A stretch of DNA of 52,926 nt from an uncultured Prevotellaceae bacterium (GTDB lineage Bacteria > Bacteroidota > Bacteroidia > Bacteroidales > Bacteroidaceae): NCBI GenBank assembly GCA_900316985.1, contig ONFE01000020.1:1-52926 (forward strand), given 5' to 3'. The notes under the pieces are model-generated. The model searched no databases. It was not told the DNA's origin and worked only from the letters and a program-made list of their open reading frames with translations. Both the position numbers and the translations under genes were made by a program. Numbering within the stretch: position 1 is the first letter of the stretch; each line of letters starts with the position of its first letter. Shown piece after piece: positions 42,120 through 50,313 of the stretch.

Positions 42120-43688
42120 ATGGCAAGAAACAAAAAACCACTCCCCATACTAAAAAACATAATCATCACTGACTTTGCCGCCGATGGCAAATCATTGGTA
42201 AGACATACGGTACCTGCCCACGACGGCCAGCCAGAATCGCGCGTTGTCATCTTCGTGCCCTTCTGTGTCCCCGGCGATGTTGTCGACCTGCGGGTCATCC
42301 GAAAGAAGCACAATTACTGGGACGCCGAGGTGGCCAGGTTCATCCAGTACAGCGAAGTGCGCCAAGAGCCTATGTGCCAGCATTTTGGAACGTGCGGCGG
42401 CTGCAAATGGCAGCAGCTCCCCTACCCCGAACAGTTGAAGATGAAGCAGGCGCAGGTGATTGACCAGCTGACACGCATCGGAAAGGTGGAACTCCCTGAA
42501 TGCATGCCCATCCTCGGCTCGAAGAAGACACAGGAATACCGCAACAAGTTGGATTTCGGATGCGCTAACAGGCGATACCTCACCCGCGAGGAGATTCAAA
42601 GCCTGCCGAAGGAAGAAGGTGAAAGCCTGAAGGACATTCCCGCCATGGGATTTCACATCACGGGTGCCTTCGACAAAATCCTCCCCATCGAGAAATGCTG
42701 GCTGATGGACGATCTGCACAACCAAATACGAAACTCGGCACGCGACTACGCGCTCGAGCACGGCCTCTCATTCTTTGATCTGCGCCAGCAGACAGGCCTG
42801 CTCCGCGATGTCATTATCCGCTGTTCGAACACGGGCGAATGGATGGTCATCGTGCAGTTTAAGTTTCCGGAGAATCAGAGTAATCTGAATAATCTGAATA
42901 ATCCGACACTCCCTGAAGAGGCTAAAGGATTCCTTCAGTTCCTTGGCGATAAGTTCCCGCAAATCAGCGCCTTGCTATGGGTTGACAATCAGAAGTGTAA
43001 TGACACTTTCGGCGACTTGCCCATCCATGTCTTCAAGGGCAACGACCATATCTATCTGGAGATGGAAGGGCTGAAGTTCAAGGTGGGTCCAAAGAGTTTC
43101 TACCAGACAAATACCGACCAGGCCTATGAGCTCTACAAGGTGGCACGCCGCTTTGCTTTTGAGGATATATGCGAGATTTCTAGGGGATCTAGTAGTTCTA
43201 GTGATTCTAGTGATCCTAGAGATTCTAGAGAGTCTAGAGAAGCACTCCCACTCGTCTATGATCTCTATACCGGCACCGGCACCATCGCCAACTTCGTGGC
43301 CAGGCAGGCCCGCCAGGTAATTGGAATAGAATATGTACCCGAGGCCATCGAGGACGCCAAGGTGAACTCAGAAATCAACCATATCGGCAACACGCTCTTC
43401 TATGCCGGTGACATGAAGGACATCCTGAACGATGAGTTCATCGGGGAGCACGGCCGCCCCGACGTAATCATCACCGACCCCCCCCGTGCGGGCATGCACC
43501 CTGACGTGGTGGACGTGATTCTCAAGGCAGAGCCCCGGCGGATTGTCTACGTGAGCTGCAATCCGGCCACCCAGGCGCGAGACCTTCAGCTGATGGATGA
43601 GAAATACCGCGTGGCGGCCATCCAGCCTGTGGACATGTTCCCCCACACGCCACACGTCGAGAACGTGGTGCTGCTCATCAAGAAATAA
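42120..43688 (+). CDS. rlmD: 23S rRNA (uracil-5-)-methyltransferase, RlmD/RumA family, with two repeat-derived insertions
   Basis: SAM-dependent rRNA uracil-C5 methyltransferase with 522 residues, longer than usual (about 430-480). It has an N-terminal TRAM domain (about residues 15-75), a [4Fe-4S] Cys set (CQHFGTCGGCKW), SAM motif DLYTGTGTIANF, the DPPRAGMHP motif, and a catalytic Cys in VSCNPATQARDL. Two low-complexity insertions are encoded by short tandem repeats: residues 252-263 (NQSNLNNLNNPT) and 354-374 (Ser/Arg/Asp-rich). Both lie at domain or loop borders and keep the frame. Bacteroidetes members of this family are called RlmD by homology; the target base is not proven. Confidence 0.9.
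   Translation: MARNKKPLPILKNIIITDFAADGKSLVRHTVPAHDGQPESRVVIFVPFCVPGDVVDLRVIRKKHNYWDAEVARFIQYSEVRQEPMCQHFGTCGGCKWQQLPYPEQLKMKQAQVIDQLTRIGKVELPECMPILGSKKTQEYRNKLDFGCANRRYLTREEIQSLPKEEGESLKDIPAMGFHITGAFDKILPIEKCWLMDDLHNQIRNSARDYALEHGLSFFDLRQQTGLLRDVIIRCSNTGEWMVIVQFKFPENQSNLNNLNNPTLPEEAKGFLQFLGDKFPQISALLWVDNQKCNDTFGDLPIHVFKGNDHIYLEMEGLKFKVGPKSFYQTNTDQAYELYKVARRFAFEDICEISRGSSSSSDSSDPRDSRESREALPLVYDLYTGTGTIANFVARQARQVIGIEYVPEAIEDAKVNSEINHIGNTLFYAGDMKDILNDEFIGEHGRPDVIITDPPRAGMHPDVVDVILKAEPRRIVYVSCNPATQARDLQLMDEKYRVAAIQPVDMFPHTPHVENVVLLIKK
42873..42908. repeat. 9-bp AATCTGAAT repeat inside rlmD
   Basis: Four 9-bp units: AATCAGAGT, AATCTGAAT, AATCTGAAT, AATCCGACA. They encode NQSNLNNLNNPT within the RlmD reading frame. 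Confidence 0.8.
43179..43241. repeat. 9-bp CTAG repeat inside rlmD
   Basis: Seven exact-length 9-bp units, each TCTAGnnnn (one CCTAG). They encode 21 residues rich in Ser, Arg and Asp just before the SAM-binding motif. Similar tracts occur in nuoB (20282-20326) and in the nuoH-nuoI gap (17508-17538). Confidence 0.9.
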
Positions 43689-43731
43689 CAACCCTATCTA
43701 AAATGTACAACAAACCAAAACTAACAGAATT

Positions 43732-44844
43732 ATGAAAAGATTACTCATTCTGGCCATCTTCGCGATGAGCCTCACATTGAATGCCAATGCCCAGGACAAA
43801 GAAAAGAAGACGATTGAACTTCCACAATGGGTCAACAACATCAAGTTCAGCGGCTACGGCATGCTCCAATATCAGGGAGAAGACAAGGAGGGAGCCCACA
43901 CCAACTCGTTCAACCTGCGTCTGCTCCGTATGATTCTCGATGGTAAGATAGCCGACTTCGATTGGCGTGTACAAGTTCAGGGCACTAACGCAACAGGCCC
44001 CGGACAGCCTACCGTCCAGCTCGTTGACCTCTATGCTGAATGGGTCAGACACAAAGAGTTCAAGGTACGTGTAGGTCAGTTCAAGCGTGCCTTCACGTTC
44101 GAGAACCCCACCCACCCTATCACTCAGGGATGGTACTCGTATGCGATGGTTATCAACAACCTTTCCGCATTCGGCGACCGCACCGGAGAGAAAGCATCCG
44201 GCGGCCGTGATATCGGTATCCAGGTATCGGGTGACGTGCTGCCCAACAGCAGCGGAAGGCCCCTCCTCCACTATCAGGTAGGCGTCTACAACGGTGAAGG
44301 TATCAACTCCAAGGATCAGGACAACCGCAAGGATATCATCGGCGGCCTCTGGGTGATGCCCATCAAGGGCGTACGCATCGGTGCCTTTGGATGGACAGGT
44401 AGCCGCGGCGGCATGCTCGACCCCATTACCGGCGAGAAGATCAGCATCGGCAAGAACCGCTACGCCCTTTCTGCCGAATACGACAAGGATGAATTCACCT
44501 TCCGCACGGAGTATATCCACAGCCAGGGATGGGGTGCTGCCAGCGCCGGCAACAACGTCCGCGAGATTGACTACACGAAGGGCGACAAGGCCGACGGTTG
44601 GTATGTGTTCGGCATCGTTCCCGTCATCAAGTCAAAGCTTCACGCCAAGGCCCGTTACAACACCTATCGCAAAGATAAGACCTGGGGCAACTCAAAGACC
44701 ATGTACGAAATCGGTCTGAACTATTTCTTCAACAAGCGCATGCAGATCAATGCCGAGTATGCCCGCGTGAACGACCGCTCCATCGCTGATCCCGACAAGC
44801 ACAACTACAACTTCGTGGACGTGCAGTTCGATTTCCGCTTCTGA
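43732..44844 (+). CDS. Outer-membrane porin (phosphate-selective porin O/P-like)
   Basis: A 370-residue beta-barrel protein with signal peptide MKRLLILAIFAMSLTLNANA. Alternating amphipathic strands run through the whole chain, and it ends in Phe-Arg-Phe, the aromatic C-terminus needed for barrel assembly. Segments such as VRVGQFKRAFTFENP and YALSAEYDKDEFTFRTEYI match the OprO/OprP-like family of Bacteroidetes. The substrate is not evident. It follows rlmD by 43 bp and precedes hppA by 64 bp. A phosphate or PPi link with the downstream pyrophosphatase is possible but only suggested by position. Confidence 0.8.
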   Translation: MKRLLILAIFAMSLTLNANAQDKEKKTIELPQWVNNIKFSGYGMLQYQGEDKEGAHTNSFNLRLLRMILDGKIADFDWRVQVQGTNATGPGQPTVQLVDLYAEWVRHKEFKVRVGQFKRAFTFENPTHPITQGWYSYAMVINNLSAFGDRTGEKASGGRDIGIQVSGDVLPNSSGRPLLHYQVGVYNGEGINSKDQDNRKDIIGGLWVMPIKGVRIGAFGWTGSRGGMLDPITGEKISIGKNRYALSAEYDKDEFTFRTEYIHSQGWGAASAGNNVREIDYTKGDKADGWYVFGIVPVIKSKLHAKARYNTYRKDKTWGNSKTMYEIGLNYFFNKRMQINAEYARVNDRSIADPDKHNYNFVDVQFDFRF

Positions 44845-44908
44845 GCAAGAATCGTCAGGAGATAAATCATTATCTAATTATTCATTATAAAACTTTAATT
44901 TTATCACT

Positions 44909-47098
44909 ATGATTCCTACTGTCTTTTGGCTTGTCCCGATCGCTTCGGTGTGCGCATTGGGAATGGCATGGTTCTTCTTCTGTCAGATGATGAAGGAGAG
45001 CGAGGGAACACCGCGAATGATTGAGATTGCAGAGTATGTGCGCAAGGGCGCTATGGCCTACCTGAAACAGCAGTACAAGGTGGTGCTCATCGTATTCATC
45101 GTACTGGCCATTATCTTTGCCTTCATGGCCTACGTGCTCCATGCTCAGAATGAATGGGTGCCGTTCGCTTTCCTCACCGGTGGCTTCTTCTCAGGTCTGG
45201 CCGGATTCTTTGGCATGAAGACCGCTACATTCGCCTCCGCCCGTACGGCCAATGCTGCCCGCGACTCGCTTGACAAGGGCCTGAAGGTGGCTTTCCGTTC
45301 AGGTGCCGTGATGGGTTTGGTGGTGGTAGGCCTCGGCTTGCTCGACATTGCCATCTGGTTCCTGATTCTGAATCATTTCTATCATGGTGATGAAATGGCC
45401 CTGATAACCATCACGACCACCATGCTGACCTTCGGTATGGGTGCTTCCACACAGGCTCTGTTTGCACGTGTGGGCGGCGGTATCTATACGAAGGCTGCCG
45501 ACGTGGGTGCCGATATCGTGGGTAAGGTGGAAGCTGACATTCCTGAAGACGATCCGCGCAATCCTGCTACGATTGCCGACAACGTAGGTGACAATGTGGG
45601 TGACGTGGCCGGTATGGGTGCCGACCTCTACGAGAGCTATTGCGGCAGTATTCTTTCTACGGCTGCCCTTGGTGCTACGGCGTTTGCCATGAACGGCGAC
45701 ATGCAGCTTAGGGCTGTCATTGCCCCGATGATCATTGCTGCCGTGGGCGTGTTCCTCTCGCTCTTTGGCATTTTCCTCGTCCGCACGAAGGAAGGCGCCA
45801 CGATGAAGGACCTGCTTCATTCGCTGGGTTTGGGAACCAACGTAAGCGCCGTGCTCATTGCCGTAGCCTCGTTTGTCATCCTCTATCTCCTGGGCATCGA
45901 GAACTGGCTCGGTCTCTCGTTCTCTGTCATCACGGGTTTGGCTGCCGGTGTGATTATCGGACAGGCTACCGAATACTACACTTCCCACAGCTATAAGCCG
46001 ACGAAAGAAATCAGCAAGGCCGGCCTCACGGGTTCTGCCACCGTTATCATCAAAGGTATCGGAACGGGTATGATTTCCACCTGCATCCCGGTGCTCACCA
46101 TCAGCGTGGCCATCATGCTGAGCTACCTCTGCGCCAACGGCTTCGATCTCTCCATGACTTCAGTAAGTCTTTCCCATGGCCTTTACGGTATCGGTATTGC
46201 CGCTGTGGGTATGCTTTCTACACTCGGTATCACGCTGGCTACAGACGCCTACGGCCCCATTGCCGACAATGCCGGTGGTAACGCCGAGATGAGCGAACTG
46301 GGCGAAGATATCCGCCATCGCACGGATGCCCTGGATGCACTTGGCAACACAACGGCCGCTACTGGTAAGGGCTTCGCCATCGGTTCCGCAGCCCTCACGG
46401 CATTGGCCCTCCTGGCTTCCTATATCGAGGAAATCAAGATCGCTATGACCCGTGCAGGAGAGACGCTGACCAACCTTGCCGGACAAACCATTGATGCCTC
46501 TCAGGCAACCATCCCCGACTTCATGAATTTCTTCCAGGTGAACCTGATGAACCCGAAGGTGCTCGTAGGTGCTTTCATTGGTGCCATGGCCGCATTCCTG
46601 TTCTCTGGAATCACAATGGGCGCCGTCGGACGTGCCGCTGGTGACATGGTGGAAGAGGTGCGCCGTCAGTTCCGTGAAATCAAGGGCATTCTCGAAGGAA
46701 AGGCCACTCCCGACTACGGCCGTTGCGTGGAGATTTCCACCCGTTCGGCTCAGCGTGAAATGATCTTCCCGTCATTGATGGCCATCATCATTCCTATCTT
46801 GGTAGGATGCATCTTGGGCGTGGCAGGCGTGCTTGGTCTGCTCGTAGGCGGTTTGGCCGCAGGCTTCACGCTGGCTGTCTTCATGGCCAATGCCGGTGGT
46901 GCCTGGGACAACGCCAAGAAGAACGTGGAGGAAGGCAACTTCGGAGGCAAGGGCTCGTTTGCCCACAAGGCCACGATCGTAGGCGACACCGTGGGTGATC
47001 CGTTCAAGGATACTTCCGGTCCTTCACTCAACATCCTCATCAAGCTGATGTCGATGGTAAGCATCGTCATGGCGGGTCTCACCGTAGCCTTTATGTAA
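44909..47098 (+). CDS. hppA: Membrane-bound ion-pumping pyrophosphatase
   Basis: Hydrolyses PPi and pumps Na+ and/or H+ out of the cell. It has 729 residues and about 16 helices. The signature DVGADIVGKVEADIPEDDPRN, the DNVGDNVGD motif, DNAGGNAEM and GDTVGDPFKDTSGPSLN are intact. At the K+-site the sequence is GNTTAATGKG: Ala where K+-independent enzymes have Lys. This predicts a K+-dependent pump, hence a Na+- or Na+/H+-type as known in other Bacteroides. Near the C-terminus GSFAHKA has Phe where an acidic residue is usual; the importance is unclear. It would recycle PPi, also a substrate of PPDK. A terminator hairpin follows. Confidence 0.95.
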   Translation: MIPTVFWLVPIASVCALGMAWFFFCQMMKESEGTPRMIEIAEYVRKGAMAYLKQQYKVVLIVFIVLAIIFAFMAYVLHAQNEWVPFAFLTGGFFSGLAGFFGMKTATFASARTANAARDSLDKGLKVAFRSGAVMGLVVVGLGLLDIAIWFLILNHFYHGDEMALITITTTMLTFGMGASTQALFARVGGGIYTKAADVGADIVGKVEADIPEDDPRNPATIADNVGDNVGDVAGMGADLYESYCGSILSTAALGATAFAMNGDMQLRAVIAPMIIAAVGVFLSLFGIFLVRTKEGATMKDLLHSLGLGTNVSAVLIAVASFVILYLLGIENWLGLSFSVITGLAAGVIIGQATEYYTSHSYKPTKEISKAGLTGSATVIIKGIGTGMISTCIPVLTISVAIMLSYLCANGFDLSMTSVSLSHGLYGIGIAAVGMLSTLGITLATDAYGPIADNAGGNAEMSELGEDIRHRTDALDALGNTTAATGKGFAIGSAALTALALLASYIEEIKIAMTRAGETLTNLAGQTIDASQATIPDFMNFFQVNLMNPKVLVGAFIGAMAAFLFSGITMGAVGRAAGDMVEEVRRQFREIKGILEGKATPDYGRCVEISTRSAQREMIFPSLMAIIIPILVGCILGVAGVLGLLVGGLAAGFTLAVFMANAGGAWDNAKKNVEEGNFGGKGSFAHKATIVGDTVGDPFKDTSGPSLNILIKLMSMVSIVMAGLTVAFM

Positions 47099-47113
47099 AC
47101 ATCATATAAAAAT

Positions 47114-47173
47114 TTCGGTTGTAAAGTTTGTAGATTCCAATTAGAATTTATAACTTTGCAACCGAAGTTTTTT
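47114..47173 (+). terminator. Terminator after hppA
   Basis: A 15-bp stem, TTCGGTTGTAAAGTT (47114-47128) with AACTTTGCAACCGAA (47152-47166), has a single G-U pair and is followed by GTTTTTTT. It is very stable, 15 bp after the hppA stop. Its right arm doubles as a promoter element. Confidence 0.85.
47127..47158 (+). promoter_or_regulatory. Promoter for the polyhistidine peptide, overlapping the hppA terminator
   Basis: TTTG (47127-47130), a 20-bp spacer, then TAACTTTG (47151-47158). Both elements lie in or next to the arms of the hppA terminator hairpin. The leader to ATG 47190 would be about 25 nt. Confidence 0.6.
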
Positions 47174-47189
47174 TACTAACCATGAAAAT

Positions 47190-47390
47190 ATGAGCTCAAA
47201 TCACACCTCATCAAGCGGTCATCATCACCATCATCATCACCATCAGGATGATGCTTCAAGATTCAAGAATCACACCATATCCTTGGCCAAAAGGCGCAAG
47301 ATGATAGCACGTATCGCGTTTACCATACTTTGTGCTGCTGCCGTTATCGTGGTTATCTTGTGTATTCTATCCTTCTTCGTAGAATACTAA
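47190..47390 (+). CDS. Small membrane protein with a natural eight-His tract
   Basis: A 66-residue protein: residues 1-9 are Ser/Thr-rich, residues 10-17 are eight consecutive His, followed by QDD. A basic linker (SLAKRRKM) leads into a single hydrophobic helix (residues about 40-63, IARIAFTILCAAAVIVVILC). The positive linker predicts the His tract to be cytoplasmic (Nin) or, if translocated, periplasmic. A His tract suggests metal binding. The start at 47190 is fixed because the ATG at 47182 is followed by a stop after two codons. It has its own promoter and ends 4 bp from the convergent GH43 gene. No family is recognised. Confidence 0.7.
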   Translation: MSSNHTSSSGHHHHHHHHQDDASRFKNHTISLAKRRKMIARIAFTILCAAAVIVVILCILSFFVEY

Positions 47391-47394
47391 GCCG

Positions 47395-49086
47395 TTATTT
47401 CGTCACGCGGAACCAGTCAACGTCCACCCATCCACGGACTTTCTTTCCAGCTGGTTCGGCGGCCATGATGCCTATCTTGGCACCTATCCATTTACCTTGG
47501 CGCATCGTGAACTTGTCGCCTACATTCTCGTATTTCTTTCCGTCTTTTGACCAGGCGAACTCCACCGATGCCTCGTGCTTGTTGGTTCCGTCGGCATTCT
47601 TTCCGCCCAGATAGCTTACTTTCAGCCTCAGGTAGGCATCGCAATGAATGGCCGGCTGATAGTCCACCTTATCCTTTTCCGTGGCCTTCAGAGTGGCCAA
47701 AGTCTTCACTTCCTCGGGTTTCCCCTTATCGGCATTCTTACAGGTGATTTGCTGAAGCTGGAACTCATCTCCCACTCTCTTCAACACCAAAGCCTGGTAA
47801 TCCATTCCGAAGACCGTAATGCCGCCGTATTGCCCTTCATCCTTGGCCGAAAGGCGGATTTTAGCGGTGGCCGTGAAATTATCGGCTGGTGTCTTCTGAA
47901 GCAAGAGGTTGCCGGCTTCCCACATATTCTTATAGTCCTCGCTCTGTTTGTGGCAGAAAACGCGCATATAGCCGTAGGGCGTAGGCATTCCGAAGGTCTG
48001 CTGGTAGTTGGCGTGCCATTGCCATTGCTTGCCGAGCTGAATGGAATTGAACTCATCGCTCTCCACGGGATTCTCTATGGGATATGTCTTGCCCACATTG
48101 GGCTTCTTGTATTTCAAAACGGGCTGGCCGCAATAGTTCTTGGCTTTCTCGCCCATGACCGGCCAATTGTCTTTCCATTCCACGGGCTCCAGCCAAACCA
48201 CACGACCGTAGGCCTCCTTGTCTTGGAAATGGAGGAACCAGTCTTCCCCGCTCTTCAGATGCACCCATCCGCCCTGATGAGGGCCGTTGACGTTGGTGTT
48301 GCCCATAGCAAGTACACGTTTGCTCTCATATGGCCCGAAGGGACTCTTTGAGCGCATAGCCAGCTGATGTCCGATGGGAACACCACCGGCGGGACACATA
48401 ATCCAATACCAGCCGTCGCGCTTGTAGAACTTGGGACCTTCTGCCGTGCGGTCTTCCGTGCCGTTACCATCAAACACAATCACGGGATTGCCAATCTGCT
48501 TCATGCCGTCGGCACTCATTTCACGTACCGTCAAGACCGAATTGAACTGACAACGCGAGTTTGCCCATCCGTTCACCAGATAGCACTTGCCGTCCTCATC
48601 CCAAAGCGGCGTGGTGTCAATCATACCCTTACCTGCGATAACGCATTGAGGCTCCGTCCATTCGTCTTCAGGGTCTTTGGCGGTAGTCACAAACACGCCC
48701 AAATCAGGGTCTCCCCAATAGATATAATAGGTCTGATTATATTGATTATAGCGGATGCTTGGTGCCCAAACGCCATTTCCATGCTGAGGGACATTGTAGC
48801 GCTCCAACGGCGGCAAAGCCTTGACGGCATAGTTCACGATCTTCCAGTTCACCAAATCCTTCGAATGAAGAATGGGCAGACCGGGAATGCAATTGAACGA
48901 AGAAGCCGTCAGATAGAAGTCTTCGCCCGAAGCTCCCACGCACACATCAGGGTCGCTATAGTCGGCATTGATGACGGGATTCGTAAAGGTGCCGTCGCCA
49001 TTGTCCGGGCACCACACCTGGGATTTGTATTGCGCCTGCATCATCAGCGGGAACAATAGTAGAATAGTAGTTAAGTAATGCTTCAT
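47395..49086 (-). CDS. Secreted glycoside hydrolase family 43 (beta-xylosidase/arabinofuranosidase-like)
   Basis: A 563-residue protein with signal peptide MKHYLTTILLLFPLMMQAQ. The five-bladed GH43 propeller (residues about 30-330) has the general-base Asp in NADYSDPDVC, a pKa-setting Asp in GMIDTTPLWDEDG and the general-acid Glu in TAEGPKFYKRDGWYW. A C-terminal beta-sandwich (about 350-560), with LRLSAKDEGQYGGITVFG, is the domain found in GH43 xylosidases. It probably releases xylose or arabinose from xylan side structures, fitting the xylA-xylB genes. It starts 6 bp after the upstream ATP-grasp-like gene, so the two are likely co-transcribed. Confidence 0.92.
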   Translation of the reverse strand: MKHYLTTILLLFPLMMQAQYKSQVWCPDNGDGTFTNPVINADYSDPDVCVGASGEDFYLTASSFNCIPGLPILHSKDLVNWKIVNYAVKALPPLERYNVPQHGNGVWAPSIRYNQYNQTYYIYWGDPDLGVFVTTAKDPEDEWTEPQCVIAGKGMIDTTPLWDEDGKCYLVNGWANSRCQFNSVLTVREMSADGMKQIGNPVIVFDGNGTEDRTAEGPKFYKRDGWYWIMCPAGGVPIGHQLAMRSKSPFGPYESKRVLAMGNTNVNGPHQGGWVHLKSGEDWFLHFQDKEAYGRVVWLEPVEWKDNWPVMGEKAKNYCGQPVLKYKKPNVGKTYPIENPVESDEFNSIQLGKQWQWHANYQQTFGMPTPYGYMRVFCHKQSEDYKNMWEAGNLLLQKTPADNFTATAKIRLSAKDEGQYGGITVFGMDYQALVLKRVGDEFQLQQITCKNADKGKPEEVKTLATLKATEKDKVDYQPAIHCDAYLRLKVSYLGGKNADGTNKHEASVEFAWSKDGKKYENVGDKFTMRQGKWIGAKIGIMAAEPAGKKVRGWVDVDWFRVTK

Positions 49087-49092
49087 AAAATA

Positions 49093-50172
49093 TTAAATAG
49101 TTTGTATAAAATTATTTTCCAAGTCACTGACCTTCAGCTTGTAATTCACGTCATGAATGATTCTCATCAGCTGCTTCGGAGCCAACGGCGGAGGGGTGAG
49201 TGAGAGCGCCACATGCCCCATGGTTCGCCTCATGTTGATTTCCACACACGGATGCAGGAGGAAGCCGTTACCGTCTTCACGCGCCACAATCATCATATCA
49301 ACGCCAAAGGGTCCCGAATAGTGTCCCTCAAACAGGCGGGGAGCATTCGTGATGACGCGTTCGATAATCTTCTCCAGCAATGTCGCGGGCACGTATCGCG
49401 AGAGCATTTCCCGTTTCTCGTCATTGGAAGCCAGCAGACTGCCTGTATAGGCTCCGTTCTGGGTAATGAAGAGCGAGAAACCCTCAAAACGGACGCTGCC
49501 GTCCTTATCCGCAAAGAACTCCATTCCGAAATCTTTCACCTTATTATAATACGGCTCCACCATCACTCCGCCCTGTTTCTCCATCACGCGATGGACCCAG
49601 TTTTTCGTGGCTTCGTTCATAGTTCCGTTCACGTATCTGATGCCACGGCCACTACTGCTCCACGGAGCTTTTATCACCACGTTCTTCCATTCCTCCAGCA
49701 CCTTCCTACCAGATTCAAGAGTCGTGATATAGGCACTCTCGCCACAGGTCTGGTCCTCCAGTCTCATGCGCAACACCTGCAGGCTGTTGATGGTCTTCCG
49801 GCGATTTGACAAATGGCGGATATCTATCAGCTCACCTTCATCGGGCAAAAGCCGCTTATCTACACCGGCTTCTTCCAATTCGGTCTTGACGGTCAGGTCC
49901 CATCCCCACGGCAGCACTTCATCAAACAGCATGCCCTTGATTTCGCCTTTCCCGAGAAAGAGGACATCGGCCATTTTCAGCCCCGAACGCTTGGCGGCCT
50001 TTACTGCATAAGGCACATCATCCACCAGCACGACATCACCGTCACCCGCCCACAAAGCAGGAATCCAACCAAGATTCATCCTGAGTTCCTGGGCAGCATG
50101 CGGCATCGTCTGATGGCGGCGGTTAAACGCCAGTGCGATATCATGCTCGGGGTTGAAAACATGTAATTTCAT
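49093..50172 (-). CDS. ATP-grasp-like protein of unknown function
   Basis: A 359-residue cytoplasmic protein from ATG 50172 (MKLHVFNPEHDIALAFN). The C-terminal half looks like an ATP-grasp fold: KNVVIKAPWSSSGRGIRYV for the nucleotide-binding strand and Gly loop (about residues 190-208), and GPFGVDMMIV followed by LHPCVEINMRR for the metal-binding acidic residues (about 285-315). The N-terminal part (NPEHDIALAFNRR, LWAGDGDVVLVDD) resembles a substrate-binding region seen in uncharacterised Bacteroidales homologues. ATP-grasp enzymes ligate a carboxylate to an amine or thiol; the substrate here is unknown. It is immediately upstream of the GH43 gene. Confidence 0.75.
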   Translation of the reverse strand: MKLHVFNPEHDIALAFNRRHQTMPHAAQELRMNLGWIPALWAGDGDVVLVDDVPYAVKAAKRSGLKMADVLFLGKGEIKGMLFDEVLPWGWDLTVKTELEEAGVDKRLLPDEGELIDIRHLSNRRKTINSLQVLRMRLEDQTCGESAYITTLESGRKVLEEWKNVVIKAPWSSSGRGIRYVNGTMNEATKNWVHRVMEKQGGVMVEPYYNKVKDFGMEFFADKDGSVRFEGFSLFITQNGAYTGSLLASNDEKREMLSRYVPATLLEKIIERVITNAPRLFEGHYSGPFGVDMMIVAREDGNGFLLHPCVEINMRRTMGHVALSLTPPPLAPKQLMRIIHDVNYKLKVSDLENNFIQTI

Positions 50173-50255
50173 ACCGCAAAAATAGCATAAATCTTTCATA
50201 TATCGATAATCGACTGAAAAAATAACAAAAAATAATAAGATTTTGCCAAGTACAC

Positions 50256-50286
50256 TTTGCAAATTAAGAAAATATTAGTATCTTTG
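50256..50286 (+). promoter_or_regulatory. Promoter for the AAA ATPase gene
   Basis: TTTG (50256-50259), a 19-bp spacer, then TATCTTTG (50279-50286): a perfect Bacteroidetes consensus, 27 bp before the ATG at 50314. Confidence 0.75.
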
Positions 50287-50313
50287 CAGACGTTTTATAA
50301 AACAAACAAAAAA

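Noticed and set aside
46948-46968. Phe in place of an acidic residue in the GSDAHK-type segment of hppA
   Set aside because: The main catalytic motifs are intact and I cannot tell whether Phe is normal in Bacteroidales; noted in the gene entry only.
50177-50184. TATTTTTG as promoter for the ATP-grasp-like gene
   Set aside because: It fits the -7 consensus but lies only 4 bp before the start codon and has no -33 partner; it would require a leaderless message.
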